Assembly (NCBI GenBank): GCA_013054445.1
Contig: JAAMPI010000601.1
Location: forward strand, 1-30,678
From: Cudoniella acicularis
Lineage: Eukaryota; Ascomycota; Leotiomycetes; Helotiales; Helotiaceae
Direction: 5' to 3'
Length of the DNA: 30,678 nucleotides
Each line of letters begins with the position of its first letter. Positions within the stretch are counted from its first letter, which is position 1. The position numbers and the translations under genes were made by a program. Positions 21,786-30,678 of this stretch are shown one piece after another. The notes under the pieces were generated by a model that saw nothing but the letters and a program-made list of their open reading frames with translations, had not been told where the DNA came from and did not search any database.

Positions 21786-22848
21786 TCATCCCCAAACCTG
21801 CCGACAACTTATGTTTAACCGCTTTCCCTTCATGAATCCCTTCCACTTTTCATACTCCTTCTTTCCGCCTTTCTTCGCTGGCCACTCTGCCAACCATTCG
21901 GGACACGTCCCTGCCATAACCTTGGGCATCGCGTGCCACGACCATCTCGTTTCTCCATCCATTTGCACCACATCACCACTTCGGACCCGAATGACCACCA
22001 TTTCTTGTTCTCTTTCCTCATTGTCCTCCTCTCCAGGATTCTTGTCTCGTGCAATGATGAACAAGCCGTCACAACCAAGACTGAAGCTCGCTAGACCGCG
22101 CTGGCATTCTTCAGAGACATCGCGGTGTACTGGCATATAGTCTTTAGGGCTGTAAAGGAGCACAACGCCTGATTCGGGAGTAAAGGAGTTTTGAAAGAGG
22201 GTCGTGACAAGATTGGCGATGTCGGTTGGGAATGGAGTTGGTGATATGGCGGGGTAGGAGCGGGTCGTCCAATCGTATTGAGAGCCAAGGGTAAGCCAGC
22301 GGAGTTTCTTTTGGAGGAATTGAATCGTATTCATCGGTTTGTGGTTCGAGAGGGGATTGAGAGGAGTAAAGGCTTGGTCTTTGGAGGCCTGCGGAAGAGT
22401 GAAGAAGGAAAGGGGCTGGTTGCCGTTTTCCGGTATAGGAGGGTACGGGATATTGTAATCGTGGTGGATATTGGTTTTGTGGAGGGGATTTGAGAGACCT
22501 CGGTGGAGCAGTCGGTCGATAAACATGACTTGGCATTCAGGAGGAAGCAGACTTGGAAACAATCTCAAGCCTAGTCAGGTGTCAGATCGCTGTTTCACTC
22601 CATTTGAGCTGCAGTTTATACCAACCTGGGAAAGCTTGATGTTCATAGACAGTGCACGGATTTGGCTTGATATCTTTCTCGGGGCCATTGACATAGCCTC
22701 CGTCGCAGTTCCTAAAAGCGCTTTGAGCCACGGCTATCAAATCCGAACTCACAGCATCGACTGGAATAATTCTTTCTTTCTGCGTATCCGTCAGGCCGCG
22801 TTTAAAGTCTACCACTTCAAGATCTTCGTCCACGGCCGCATCGCTCAT
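21786..22848 (-). CDS. AlkB-family Fe(II)/2-oxoglutarate dioxygenase (ALKBH1-like)
   Basis: Oxidative demethylase of the AlkB family; ALKBH1 relatives act on methylated nucleic acids, including tRNA, but the substrate of this protein is not shown. Two exons, 22848-22626 and 22570-21786, are joined across a 55-bp intron (donor GTTGGT, acceptor CTAG) by a split Gly codon in HQAFPG/LRLFPSLLPPE; the product is 335 residues. Family marks are LSNPLHKTN (about residues 100-108), LRWLTLGSQYDWTTRSYP, ESGVVLLYSPKDYMPVHRD with iron ligands His about 223 and Asp about 225, a second His about 287 in RWSWHAMPKV, and the 2-oxoglutarate-binding R-x5-R in GKRLNISCRQVW (about 325-331). All ligands are present and no lesion was seen. 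An acidic insert (about 254-264) sits between the beta strands. Confidence 0.92.
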
Positions 22849-23962
22849 CTTTTGATACTTTTTGTAGACATTACATATTGCCTGAGGGGGCGTAGCATGC
22901 GTATCATGATGTCTCTAGAATCTTGTCAGACGCAAGGTTGAAAACAAGGGTCCGGTTTACAAACATCGTTCGATTCTTGCATCATGTGACTTGGGTTTTG
23001 GTCCCCCGTCCGAACGAATCGTCGCAGCACTGATTGCGCAAGGAGCAAAATTGGTTCGCGATTTGAATACTGTTTCAATTGTTATACGCTCTCGCAGGCT
23101 ACTCCGTAGGTCCTGATCTTTGCTTTTCTTGTTGTATGTAGTTTCAAGGTTTGAGTTCCGTCGTCGAGAAAAGTTCGACGAAGTTGCGCTAAGAAACTGA
23201 AGCGAGGAAGCTAGTCCTAAAACGTGGAAACCCCTTATGGCTCGGCAGCCCCCTTTTTGACAACCAGAGGTAAATTTCACCAAGGAAACACGGATGAATT
23301 CTTAAATGCTGAGGGTTTCTAGTGGCGAAAATGAACTGGCAGATTCCAAATGCAGAGCACTCTGGTAAATTTCTTTCTTCAGCATCAAATTTGGAACTTG
23401 GGTAAAAATCTGGTAAAGGATTGAATCCAGCTCTTTAGATTTCGTCAGATTATCATATAACTTCGAACGTTTTCCAAATGATGAATAGCATTGAAAATTC
23501 TCTTCATTCAGCTGTGGCTTCAAACCGAGCGGTGCTAATAACTTAATTATCCTGTACGCCGTAAGTTGGCTTTCAAGAGAAATCGAGAAGGGGGGGGAGA
23601 ACACTTCAAATTTCAAAACAATTAAATGAACAAAGGCAATACTTCATTTAACTTAGGAAGATAGCCAAAGGGTATTTATGAGTTTGTATACTTAGGCCGT
23701 TTTACCCTGGTTCCTTCGCAAGTTATTCAGCTTTTGAAGTGTAGTATCGTAAGACCAAATCACATGATTGACCAATTTACTTTGCGTATGACACTATGGC
23801 AGTACTGATTTTAAAGGTTTATCTTCCCAATGCGTTTATAATTCTTAATACTTGAGAGATGAATGGACAGTGGGTGAAAGATACAAGACCAGAGAAGAAT
23901 TCGACCTCATTTGATCAAAAATTGTGCTATAGGTGTGTGCACAAAGAAGGCTTGTTTTGGAG
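22849..23962. other. Intergenic, 1.1 kb
   Basis: Contains the upstream region of the AlkB gene and the downstream region of a broken 2EXR gene. A perfect 7-bp hairpin TCGTCGA...TCGACGA is at 23161-23181. A 104-codon minus-strand frame (23302-23616) has Leu/Lys-rich composition but no family I recognise, so it is not called. Confidence 0.4.
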
Positions 23963-25096
23963 TTACCCTAGTACATTTTTCTTGGATATCTGTTGACTGA
24001 AGATTCCGAGGCCTGCAATAAATCTCACATCTAGCGCCAATTCCCTTTCTGCCTTATCCATATTCCATGCTTCCAAATGTCTACAATGACGCCATCAAAT
24101 AGAAACTAACGGAAAATTGACTCCGGGCATACCTTTAAAATCTCCGCAATGTTCTTTCTCTCTGTGCCCACAAGTTGCTTGATTTCAGCCCTGGGTATGC
24201 TTTGCTCTCCAGTGAAGAACACTTGGAGGTGCTCTTTCCAAGCTTTCTCGTACAAGAAGCGCACCTTGTCAGTCAAAGGCGGAATTCCTCAGTAATAGCC
24301 AGATCTTCGCTCATATTCTCGATTTCTAAGGCTGCACCACCGATTTCCCTTACCCCACTCGATATTAAAATGCCTTCAGCTAAGAGAGTCAGCCTCTCAA
24401 GCTTTGGAAAGGCCCACCAAAGTTCTCGAACCCCTCTTTTGGGGTATTGCAATAACTAAACTTAGAAAAATAACGCCAACGGTCAAGTTTCCCAATTGTA
24501 GATTCCCGAATGATGCATGTGACCAGATCTCTGCTTTCCTTCGTCATTCTTAGGGCAATGGATTTCAGATGTATTGTGCTGATGTGCTCTGGGAATGCAA
24601 CCGTGTCGATAGATAGGTTAGCGCTGATGAAACTAAAGGCCCTATTCGGGACTTCCTTATAAGGCTTGAACAATGGAGTTGAAGATTTGAGAGCAACTTC
24701 TGTCGCTTCAGCACAGGCATATCTCATTGCTAGATAGGGTTGAGGACTGAATACTCGATAGAAATATTCTTGTCGCAGGAAAGGGACTGGTTTATCGCCG
24801 TAAGAGTTTTCTTGAATCTGGGTAGGAACGATCCGACCAACGCTTGCCACAAATTTCCAAATCTTAATGCGCAACTCAGTCGGCAGTTTGGAAAATAGTG
24901 TAAAGGTTGGCAATGACGATGGAGATAAGGCGATGGGTTGATTTTGATTCTCAAATTCCTCTGCTGTCGATGGAACTTCGGCATTTTCATTTCCATTTTC
25001 ACCTTGGTTCAAGACTGGCGTCAAGTTACTTTCTTGAGATTGGATATTGCCTCTTTCCGGTTTTGCAGAGAGAGAAGAGGATGCATGACCTCCCAT
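23963..25096 (-). pseudogene. 2EXR-domain protein, broken copy
   Basis: The start is ATG 25096. After a Ser/Gln/Asn-rich leader comes the family motif LFSKLPTELRIKIWKFVASVGRIVP (about residues 66-90), then PYLAMRYACAEATEVAL and IDTVAFPEHISTIHLKSIAL. The frame ends at 24389 in FENFGGPFQSLRG, but a shift near 24412 restores FPKLERLTLLAEGILI, which runs to TGA 24275-24273. A second shift near 24280 gives PPLTDKVRFLYEKAWKEHLQ through EIKQLVGTERKNIAEILK. There a GTATGC donor at 24132 and a TGTAG acceptor at 24081 mark a 52-bp intron. The last exon reads best as HLEAWNMDKAERELALDVRF to a stop at 23963, but this is out of phase with the previous exon, a possible third break. Both clear shifts look like one-base losses. 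Likely a recent pseudogene. Confidence 0.75.
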
Positions 25097-25491
25097 TCCT
25101 TGCTAAAGTGCAGCAAGAGACATGGTTGGGGGCAGATAGCTCTGCGTTCGGAAGATCTGGGAAATCGGGATCGCTATGATAAGGGATTTTGTGGTTGGTA
25201 GTTGTGAGTTCGAAAGACAGGATATGAATTCCAAGGAGACTTTATAGTGGAAGGAGGAGAAGCGCGCCCTGATAGAATCAAACTTACGTGATATTTGTCT
25301 TTGAATGCCATCCTCTAATTCACAAGCTCACCATAAGGCGTTGAAAGATTCAACTTTCTTGTGCTATGTGTTCCTGCTGCCCATTGCATATTCATTTCTA
25401 CCTGACCTTTCCCCCAACTTCAAGAGTGACCCTGCCCTCTTGGCACAACATTATAGTAGATCATGCGCTTCCCCTATCGCCTTATGCCTCA
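25097..25491. other. Intergenic, about 395 bp
   Basis: Upstream region of the broken 2EXR gene and 3' side of the triphosphatase gene. No motif was recognised. Confidence 0.4.
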
Positions 25492-26073
25492 TTAAAACGT
25501 CAAGTCCCCATTTTTGAAAGGGATTAGCGCTAAAATAACTGCCTGCACATAATAGGCTTCCCTCCCAATCACATCTCCTGTCAACAATCCGACACTCCCA
25601 TTACTCTGCTTCGAATTACTCCTGCCAAACACCTGATCATCCGCGTGGCCCAACTCCATGCCACCACGAACCAGTTTCGCCACCTCCTCAGGTTGATAAA
25701 AAGTCGCCGTTCGCGCTTTCCCAATCCTCCCTCTTTCACGATCGATTACCACGACCCAGGCGAATGACTGCAAAGTTCCTGCCGTCTGGTCGGGTGTGTC
25801 TTCCACACCACCTTCTATGCCGATCCAGTAATCCGCATGCGGTTCTTGCTCTCGAGCATTTTGAGCGCGATTGAGCGCACCTTGGAGTGTTTCAGCGTCA
25901 GAGAAAGGTTGTTCGGGGACTCCTGAGGGAACATTGATGCCTTGCGTTGCATATTTGCTGTTTGGAAACATGCGCTGGAAGCCTTCAATTGCTGCGCCGA
26001 TCTTGACGGGGTTTTTCGAAGCAACGACAATTTGTTTTGCGGGAGTTGTAGTTTGGGTGTTTGTGGACTCCAT
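25492..26073 (-). CDS. Inosine/xanthosine triphosphatase-like (DUF84/YjjX family)
   Basis: Non-canonical purine NTP phosphatase family (DUF84, YjjX-like). Members hydrolyse ITP/XTP to keep deaminated purines out of the nucleotide pool; the activity here is by family only. Single exon of 193 residues, starting at ATG 26073. Motifs in order are VVASKNPVKIGAAIEGFQ (about 16-33, the substrate-binding S/T-x-N-P-x-K), GVPEQPFSDAETLQGALNRA, ADYWIGIEGGVE, FAWVVVIDRERGRIG, and the C-terminal NGSVGLLTGDVIGREAYY. Length is slightly above the roughly 170-180 of bacterial members because of a short polar N-terminus. Intact. Confidence 0.9.
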   Translation of the reverse strand: MESTNTQTTTPAKQIVVASKNPVKIGAAIEGFQRMFPNSKYATQGINVPSGVPEQPFSDAETLQGALNRAQNAREQEPHADYWIGIEGGVEDTPDQTAGTLQSFAWVVVIDRERGRIGKARTATFYQPEEVAKLVRGGMELGHADDQVFGRSNSKQSNGSVGLLTGDVIGREAYYVQAVILALIPFKNGDLTF

Positions 26074-26651
26074 GGCTGTGAGGCTGTAAAGTTGTGAGTT
26101 TGGTCGGGTGTCAGAGGAAATAACACAAAAAGTAATTGATGTGATGAGTCACAAGTACCCAGGTAGCAGGTCACTTAGTCAGACTTTATTAATCAAAACC
26201 ATGAAAATAGCAATTGCAAATTTGGCGAATTTTTAGAAATTAAAACTGGGAGTTGAAAAGAGCCCGCAGGAGGATTAGAACCAGGGAATTCAGCTAACGT
26301 AGCTAGTAATATTATACGGGGTGTGAATTGGCGCATCGCATGCATGTATCTTGACGTCCAAGGGAAAACCGGTACAAACACTTCCAAATAATAAAATAAT
26401 CAATAACTATTTATTATTCCCAATGGGCAAAGGATCAGGACGCTCGTATTAGAATTAATTTATAGTCAATTTTGCCCTAGCTTAGTTAAAAGCAGTTGAA
26501 TTTTTGAAGTGTTTTTCGTAACCCCCGTGATACGCTAACGTATGGTGCATGGGATACCAAGACCGAATATCAACCACAGTGTCATTGGTGTATACTCATC
26601 CAAACATTGAGTCAAACTATGTCGATTCAATTGTTGCTGTCGCCATCTTCA

Positions 26652-27080
26652 ACCATATCACATGAGGCATCAACTCAAGAATCAGGCAACAACTTCCCCC
26701 TCTCGGGTATAAAGGGGGCCTCTCACCCCTCCCCCTTCTCCTTTTTTCACAACTAACAACGCCTGGCTCCCGGAATATTCCACAACCAGGCCGAGGCCTC
26801 GATCATACCATTTGAGGAATCACCTCAAAGATCCGACATTGAATAACTCCCCTTTAGCATAAAAAGGGAATTTCTCCCGGCCATCACGTATTCATTCGGT
26901 CTTCTCCACAACCACAATACCTGACCCCCGGAGGTTTCCATCTTCAGCCATACCAAATGAGAAAGTGACCTGAGTATCAGCCACCATCTCTCTCCTCTTG
27001 AGCATAAAAGGGGGCCTTCTTCTACCTCTATCCTCTCTTCTCAACCACAACACATCGCAATTGGAGCTTCCCACCAGCAG
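26652..27080 (+). repeat. Three tandem units of about 147 bp, each with a TATA-like box
   Basis: Unit landmarks recur in the same order. First is CATAYCAxxTGAG (26654, 26804, 26949), then a Py-rich stretch. Next comes a TATA-like box: TATAAAGGGGGCC at 26708, CATAAAAAGGG at 26858 and CATAAAAGGGGGCC at 27003. After that are a CT-rich tract, CACAACxACAA and, in units 1 and 2, CCTG...CCCGGA...TTCCA. Spacings of 150 and 145 bp show tandem origin with considerable divergence. The order TATA / CT tract / CAAC resembles a fungal core promoter, so these may be duplicated promoter regions; that function is inference. Confidence 0.6.
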
Positions 27081-27942
27081 AGAGATGAATTCTTGGCCTT
27101 GGCCACATTCTATTTGTATTTCTTCTCCAACAATTCCAAGAAGGATTTCGTCGCATTTATGCTTTCTTTTTTAGCAGTCTGGTCCAACTCAATAGCCTCA
27201 GACATCACACCCCCTGTCTTCTGTCGCTGCCTTGTCCTCGACTGTTAAATTCACCTACTCAAACCTGTAAATAAATTCACAACTTTGAAGTGATTCACAC
27301 TTACGATTCACAGATCAAGCAATGGGCTTTTGTTGGTGGTGCATTAGTAGGCATAAAAGCACCAAGTTTGCCTTGTCCTCCGTCTCTCCTACAACAACAA
27401 ACTCGGCCTCACTCTAACCATAACCACATTTTTAAAAAACTATTTTCACAATGTTGCTTTTGCTCGCCTTCACATATCCAGTCAAAGACTGAATACTTCT
27501 TAACACCTTGATTGACCCCAGCTCTTTTATGTGTTGATTCTCAAGCCGATGTAAGCCGACCAAAAACCAAGGGGAGATTGGAAGCTTCAAAAAGGTGCTT
27601 TGAGGTGCAGGTATGAATTTCACAGTTCAGAGCCTGAGATAATAGATTTGCTAATAGTAAGCCAAGAATCCCTTCTGAAGAAAGAGGAAAGCGGATTGGA
27701 GGGAACAGCCCTGTGCCCGCCATGCTTCTGTGTTAAGGAAGGTGCTGAAGGGGGAAGCGAAGGGCCTCTCTTTCACAAACCTCGTCTTATCTATTTAATC
27801 GTTCACAACCCCGATACAAGCCGACACTGCCTAACAACCCCCGATTCACCACAAGAAGTCAACTCCGAGCAGGCATCTCCGGGTCGTCCGACACCCTCCC
27901 CTTAAATCCGATATCTCGCTTAGGAGGTCTATTAAGAGGTCT

Positions 27943-27950
27943 ATTTAAGC
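27943..27950 (+). promoter_or_regulatory. Possible TATA-like box of the DUF3716 gene
   Basis: TATTTAAG lies about 165 bp before ATG 28110, followed by a CT-rich tract and a CAAC-rich leader, the usual arrangement in ascomycete promoters. Suggested by position only. Confidence 0.25.
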
Positions 27951-28109
27951 TCCCTCCGCACAAAAATTTTCTTTCGAAACTTGCCCTCCTCATCACAGTC
28001 GATCTGTGCTGCTGTTGTCCTCCAACAACCTTTCACACAACAACACCCCAGAACCTTTCATCACAAGTCTCATATCAGAAGCTTTCTCGTCCAACCTGCT
28101 ACTGTCACA

Positions 28110-29194
28110 ATGGACCGATCTACTTTAGCCGATATGCTCCTTACGCTCCCTCAAGTAAATATCCCACAGTTTCTGAGACATTGAGAAGTTTGGCGGCGCT
28201 AACGGTGATCAGTATGCGGATCTCCCCGATCATCTGCTGCGCGGCAGCAACGAAAATGTTCTGCTTGCCGTGCGCGAGCACTTCCTGGACGTCCATAGGG
28301 ACGATCTTTCTGCTTTGCGGGCTCCGAGCCCAATTCCACCTCCATCACCGTCTCCGACCAGCCCGGTCCTCTCACAACCCATCCCTGCTAGCCCCGCCCC
28401 AGAGCGGGAGATGTCGATGTCGATGTCGCCCAGTCCGAGTCCCATCAAGAGCGAGCCTATTGAGAAGACCCCCAGCAAGAGCTCCAGAAATATCATCCCT
28501 GCTATTACCCCTGCGGCTGTTCCAATTAATGGCAATTTCGCACATTGTGTTGCCTCTGCTTTGGCCACCGGTCAAGCACAAACCCATTTCGTAAAGATGT
28601 CCAATGCCCATCTTCATTTCCTGAGTACCTTCTCATGGCAATTTTAGAATTCTGCGCTTGCAAATGGCCTTCATATCACATGGGTAAGTTCATTATCTCA
28701 ACAATCTAGCATAATCTATGAAGCCCTGCTAACGAGATGACATGTAGGTTTCTGGTCTCGTTCCCGATGCAACAACTCTTGAATTCTTCGCCATCACCGT
28801 CGATCCAAGCCGAAAGATCTCAGACCAAGCCAAAGAGATGGCCGAGATGCCGATTCAACGTAACCTCCCACAACTCCTCCGAGCCGGCCGCAAAATCGAA
28901 ACCATCCATAAAACCCGGAACTCTTACATCGATGGAATTATTGCATACATAGTCGGTGTCGCTGCGAACACAATTTTCGAAGAAGGATGTGGCGGGTGCG
29001 CGAAGACTGGTGGCCAATTTGGTCAATGCGTTATCGTACCTGGAGAGCGGCGGGGAGGAAGAAAAGGAGCATTTTTGCTGGGTGCGTGTGCTTCGTGCCA
29101 CTTTTCGTGTGTTATGAGGAGATGTGAGTTTTGGGAGGAAGAAGCGGACGAGGGTGAGCATAGACGTCACTATGTCCGCAAGAGCGGCTGGTGA
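28110..29194 (+). CDS. DUF3716-type Cys-rich fungal protein
   Basis: Fungal protein of unknown function with a C-terminal Cys cluster resembling DUF3716. Four exons fit in phase: 28110-28154, 28213-28590, 28648-28683 and 28748-29194, giving 301 residues. Introns are 58, 57 and 64 bp with GTAAAT, GTAAAG and GTAAGT donors; branch GCTAAC is visible in the first and third. The N-terminal part (MDRSTLADMLLTLPQ, YADLPDHLLRGSNENVLLAV) leads to a Pro/Ser-rich stretch of about 60 residues (SPIPPPSPSP, SMSMSPSPSP). The last exon carries CGGCAKTGGQFGQCVIVPG and GACASCHFSCVMRRC, probably metal-binding. The second exon would stop at TAG 28645-28647 without splicing, so the second intron is needed. The protein reads cleanly otherwise. 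DUF3716 is assigned from the spacing of Cys pairs, from memory of the family. Confidence 0.75.
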
Positions 29195-30042
29195 GGGTTT
29201 TTTTTTTTAAAAAAGCTTAATTTTAGGAGTTTGGGGGATACCAATGAAGCTGTGTTTGTGATACTGCATTTGATTTCTGCTTTGAAGTGATGCCCCAAGT
29301 CTTTCCACACGTGATTTTGACTATCTTTTTCTAGAGTTGAACTACCCGCAATACCTGAGATATTGAAAATAGTAATTCCGTATTTGATTGTTCTTTTATC
29401 TAAAAGAACCTTTTAAGATTCAATACTAAAATGATGTCAGCCTTGAAGTGAAATCCTGGTTTCTCTTCACGTGATCTCAACTATCTTTTTACTAACTTTC
29501 ATTGCTCACAGTAACTAAGACATTGAGAAGTCTAATTCCGGTTTCCATTATTCCTTTTATCTGAAAGAATGCTTAAAGATTTAATACTAAAGCGATATCT
29601 ACGCCAAGAAAAGTCCCTTATCTTTTTAATATTTCAACTCTTGAGCCTCTTTATACAAACCTCACTTACTCGAAATAATAGAGATATTAAGAAAACCTAT
29701 TCCATTTTGATTCTTCTTTAACCTGAATAGCTTCACTTGAATCACTCAAAGTAACTGGGATATCAAGGCCTGTGAATACATATTTAAAAACTTCAGTATC
29801 CCAACATCTCCTTTCGAATCACTCACAGCATCTAAAATATCAACGCAAATCACGAACTCCTCTGATTCACACACCAGCATGTATCTGTACCCCACACTTA
29901 CAAATTGTGAGCGACCCTCCCTCCCTCTACCCCCTAATTCCCGTGAGCATTCCCCCAAATTTCAAACCAAACACAGCCTCAAAACTTCAATACACCAACC
30001 ACAACCACCCCATCCATCGACCTCAAGCACAAACCACCCACC
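29195..30042. other. Intergenic region with a tandem array, upstream of a 2EXR gene
   Basis: About 850 bp with no gene. Most of it (29280-29850) is the array listed separately. The last 190 bp are C/A-rich (many CAC and ACC runs) and lead to ATG 30043, so they are probably the 5' leader of the 2EXR gene. Confidence 0.5.
29280..29850 (+). repeat. Tandem array, period about 162 bp
   Basis: The core GAGATATTGA recurs at 29357, 29519 (GACATTGA) and 29681 (GAGATATTAA), spacing 162 and 162, then weaker at about 29757 and 29832 (spacing about 76). A second landmark, CACGTGATxTxxACTATCTTTTT, occurs at 29308 and 29468 (spacing 160). Shared inner sequence includes CTTTTATCTxAAAGAA and AGATTxAATACTAAA. 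The units are diverged and AT-rich. No reading frame is kept. Confidence 0.6.
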
Positions 30043-30678
30043 ATGGAAGAACCCCACCAACCCACCACAACATTTCCCTCTCTCCCCACCGAACTCCGCC
30101 TCATGATCTGGGAGTTTGCAGCGTACCCCCGCTTAGGCCGAACCATCCCTCTCCTTAGCCAAAAAACCCTCCAAACACAAACATTACACACAGAAGACTC
30201 CGTGCCTTTCGAAAAGAACCAAGTCGTGTTCACATACCGAGCTTTAACAACACCACACCCAATTATCTACTACGTGAACTATGAAGCACGAGAAGTGGCT
30301 ATGAAAGAGTTGACGCCGTTGTTTCTGCCTTCGAGGAGTGTTTCGAGGGCAGGGTATGATTTACCGTTTATTTTGGCAGACTTGTCGAAGGATTTGGTTA
30401 TTTTTGTGAGAAGCGGAAACCAGAAGACGCGGCTGAGTAATGGTTTGGGTAATTATTATGATGTATTGAATCCCGAACAGCGGCAGAAGCAGAGATGTGT
30501 GGCGTTTGGGTATCCCGATACTCAGTGTCCGACATCCAACAGGGGCTGGAGGAGGGAAGATATTATGGATCTGTATCTGTTTTTTGATTCTTTGGAGATG
30601 GTTATGCTGTTTCCGCAGAGGAATTATATGTGCGACACAAGCAGCGGAAGAGAGCCTTTAAGGTTCGTGGTTGCGGAG
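30043..30678 (+). CDS. 2EXR-domain protein, open, truncated by window end
   Basis: From ATG 30043 the frame stays open for 212 codons to the last base. The N-terminus MEEPHQPTTTFPSLPTELRL is followed at once by MIWEFAAYPRLGRTI, the standard 2EXR opening with the Trp that is a stop codon in the copy at 2966. Later family-like parts are YYVNYEAREVAMKELTPLF (the usual conserved residues before a variable strand), LPFILADLSKDLVIFVRSG, and DIMDLYLFFDSLEMVMLFP. The 3' end lies outside the window. It is the only apparently intact 2EXR copy of three here, and a tandem array of about 162 bp lies just upstream. Function unknown. Confidence 0.85.
   Translation, partial: MEEPHQPTTTFPSLPTELRLMIWEFAAYPRLGRTIPLLSQKTLQTQTLHTEDSVPFEKNQVVFTYRALTTPHPIIYYVNYEAREVAMKELTPLFLPSRSVSRAGYDLPFILADLSKDLVIFVRSGNQKTRLSNGLGNYYDVLNPEQRQKQRCVAFGYPDTQCPTSNRGWRREDIMDLYLFFDSLEMVMLFPQRNYMCDTSSGREPLRFVVAE

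Larger units (their letters stand above)
26074..28109. other. Long intergenic region with promoter-like tandem units
   Basis: 2.0 kb without a supported gene between the triphosphatase and the DUF3716 gene. It includes the 26652-27080 tandem array (separate entry), a related TATA-like CATAAAAG at 27352, a short direct repeat GAGGTCTATT(T)AA at 27924-27948, and a CT-rich, CAAC-rich leader before ATG 28110. Small open frames inside appear fortuitous. Confidence 0.5.

Noticed and set aside
22957..23616. Two minus-strand frames of about 105 codons
   Set aside because: Neither has a convincing ATG start or recognised motif, and they could not be spliced to AlkB or 2EXR in phase.
26265..26350. tRNA-like 3' arm on the minus strand (GGTTCTAATCC with GCGGGCTC nearby)
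   Set aside because: No matching 5' acceptor strand, D-arm or anticodon arm can be folded, and position 57 is not a purine.
28591..28647. Apparent nonsense codon (TAG 28645-28647) in the DUF3716-type gene
   Set aside because: It is explained by a 57-bp intron with GTAAAG donor and TTTTAG acceptor that keeps the frame.

Overview
The window looks like genomic DNA from a filamentous ascomycete (Pezizomycotina). I would guess Leotiomycetes, from the repeated 2EXR genes and overall style, but that is inference. The evidence is spliceosomal introns of about 48-76 bp with GTAWGT-type donors and CTAAC-type branch points, fungal-only families (SAT4-type rhodopsin-like 7TM, Zn2Cys6 factor, 2EXR, DUF3716, fungal OTT_1508-like deaminase), long gene-poor stretches, and repeats decayed toward A/T in a RIP-like way. 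I see no rRNA, tRNA, CRISPR or virus.

Layout. 1-4.1 kb: an OTT_1508-like deaminase gene with one intron and a probable one-base frameshift in a T8 run, then a clearly dead 2EXR gene. 6.2-7.6 kb: an intact six-exon SAT4/rhodopsin-like membrane protein. 7.6-10 kb: gene-free, RIP-marked repeat debris. 10.0-11.2 kb: an intact three-exon aspartate-semialdehyde dehydrogenase (HOM2 type). 11.7-14.4 kb (minus): a frameshifted DEDD-exonuclease-like gene and a decayed array of unusual C-x7-C-x12-H-x3-4-H zinc fingers whose 5' end runs into two LTR-like copies (14.5-15.07 kb), one strongly shifted to A/T. 15.6-17.1 kb (minus): a Zn2Cys6 transcription factor with one frameshift. 17.1-21.7 kb: mostly empty. 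21.8-22.85 kb (minus): an intact two-exon ALKBH1-like dioxygenase. 23.96-25.1 kb (minus): a second broken 2EXR gene. 25.5-26.07 kb (minus): an intact DUF84 inosine/xanthosine triphosphatase-like protein. 26.65-27.08 kb: three tandem units of about 147 bp, each with a TATA-like box. 28.1-29.2 kb: an intact four-exon DUF3716-type Cys-rich gene. 29.3-29.85 kb: a tandem array of about 162 bp. 30.04 kb to the end: a third 2EXR gene, open and running off the window.

The genes do not form one pathway. The clearest pattern is a split. The genes of metabolism and repair families, the 7TM gene and the DUF3716 gene read cleanly through all exon joins. The fast-evolving accessory genes (deaminase, two of three 2EXR, zinc-finger array, exonuclease, Zn2Cys6 factor) all carry indels or stops. 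This favours real decay in an accessory, repeat-rich neighbourhood over random assembly error, although two of the lesions sit in homopolymers of eight and should be checked against reads. All exon joins and alignments were made by eye.
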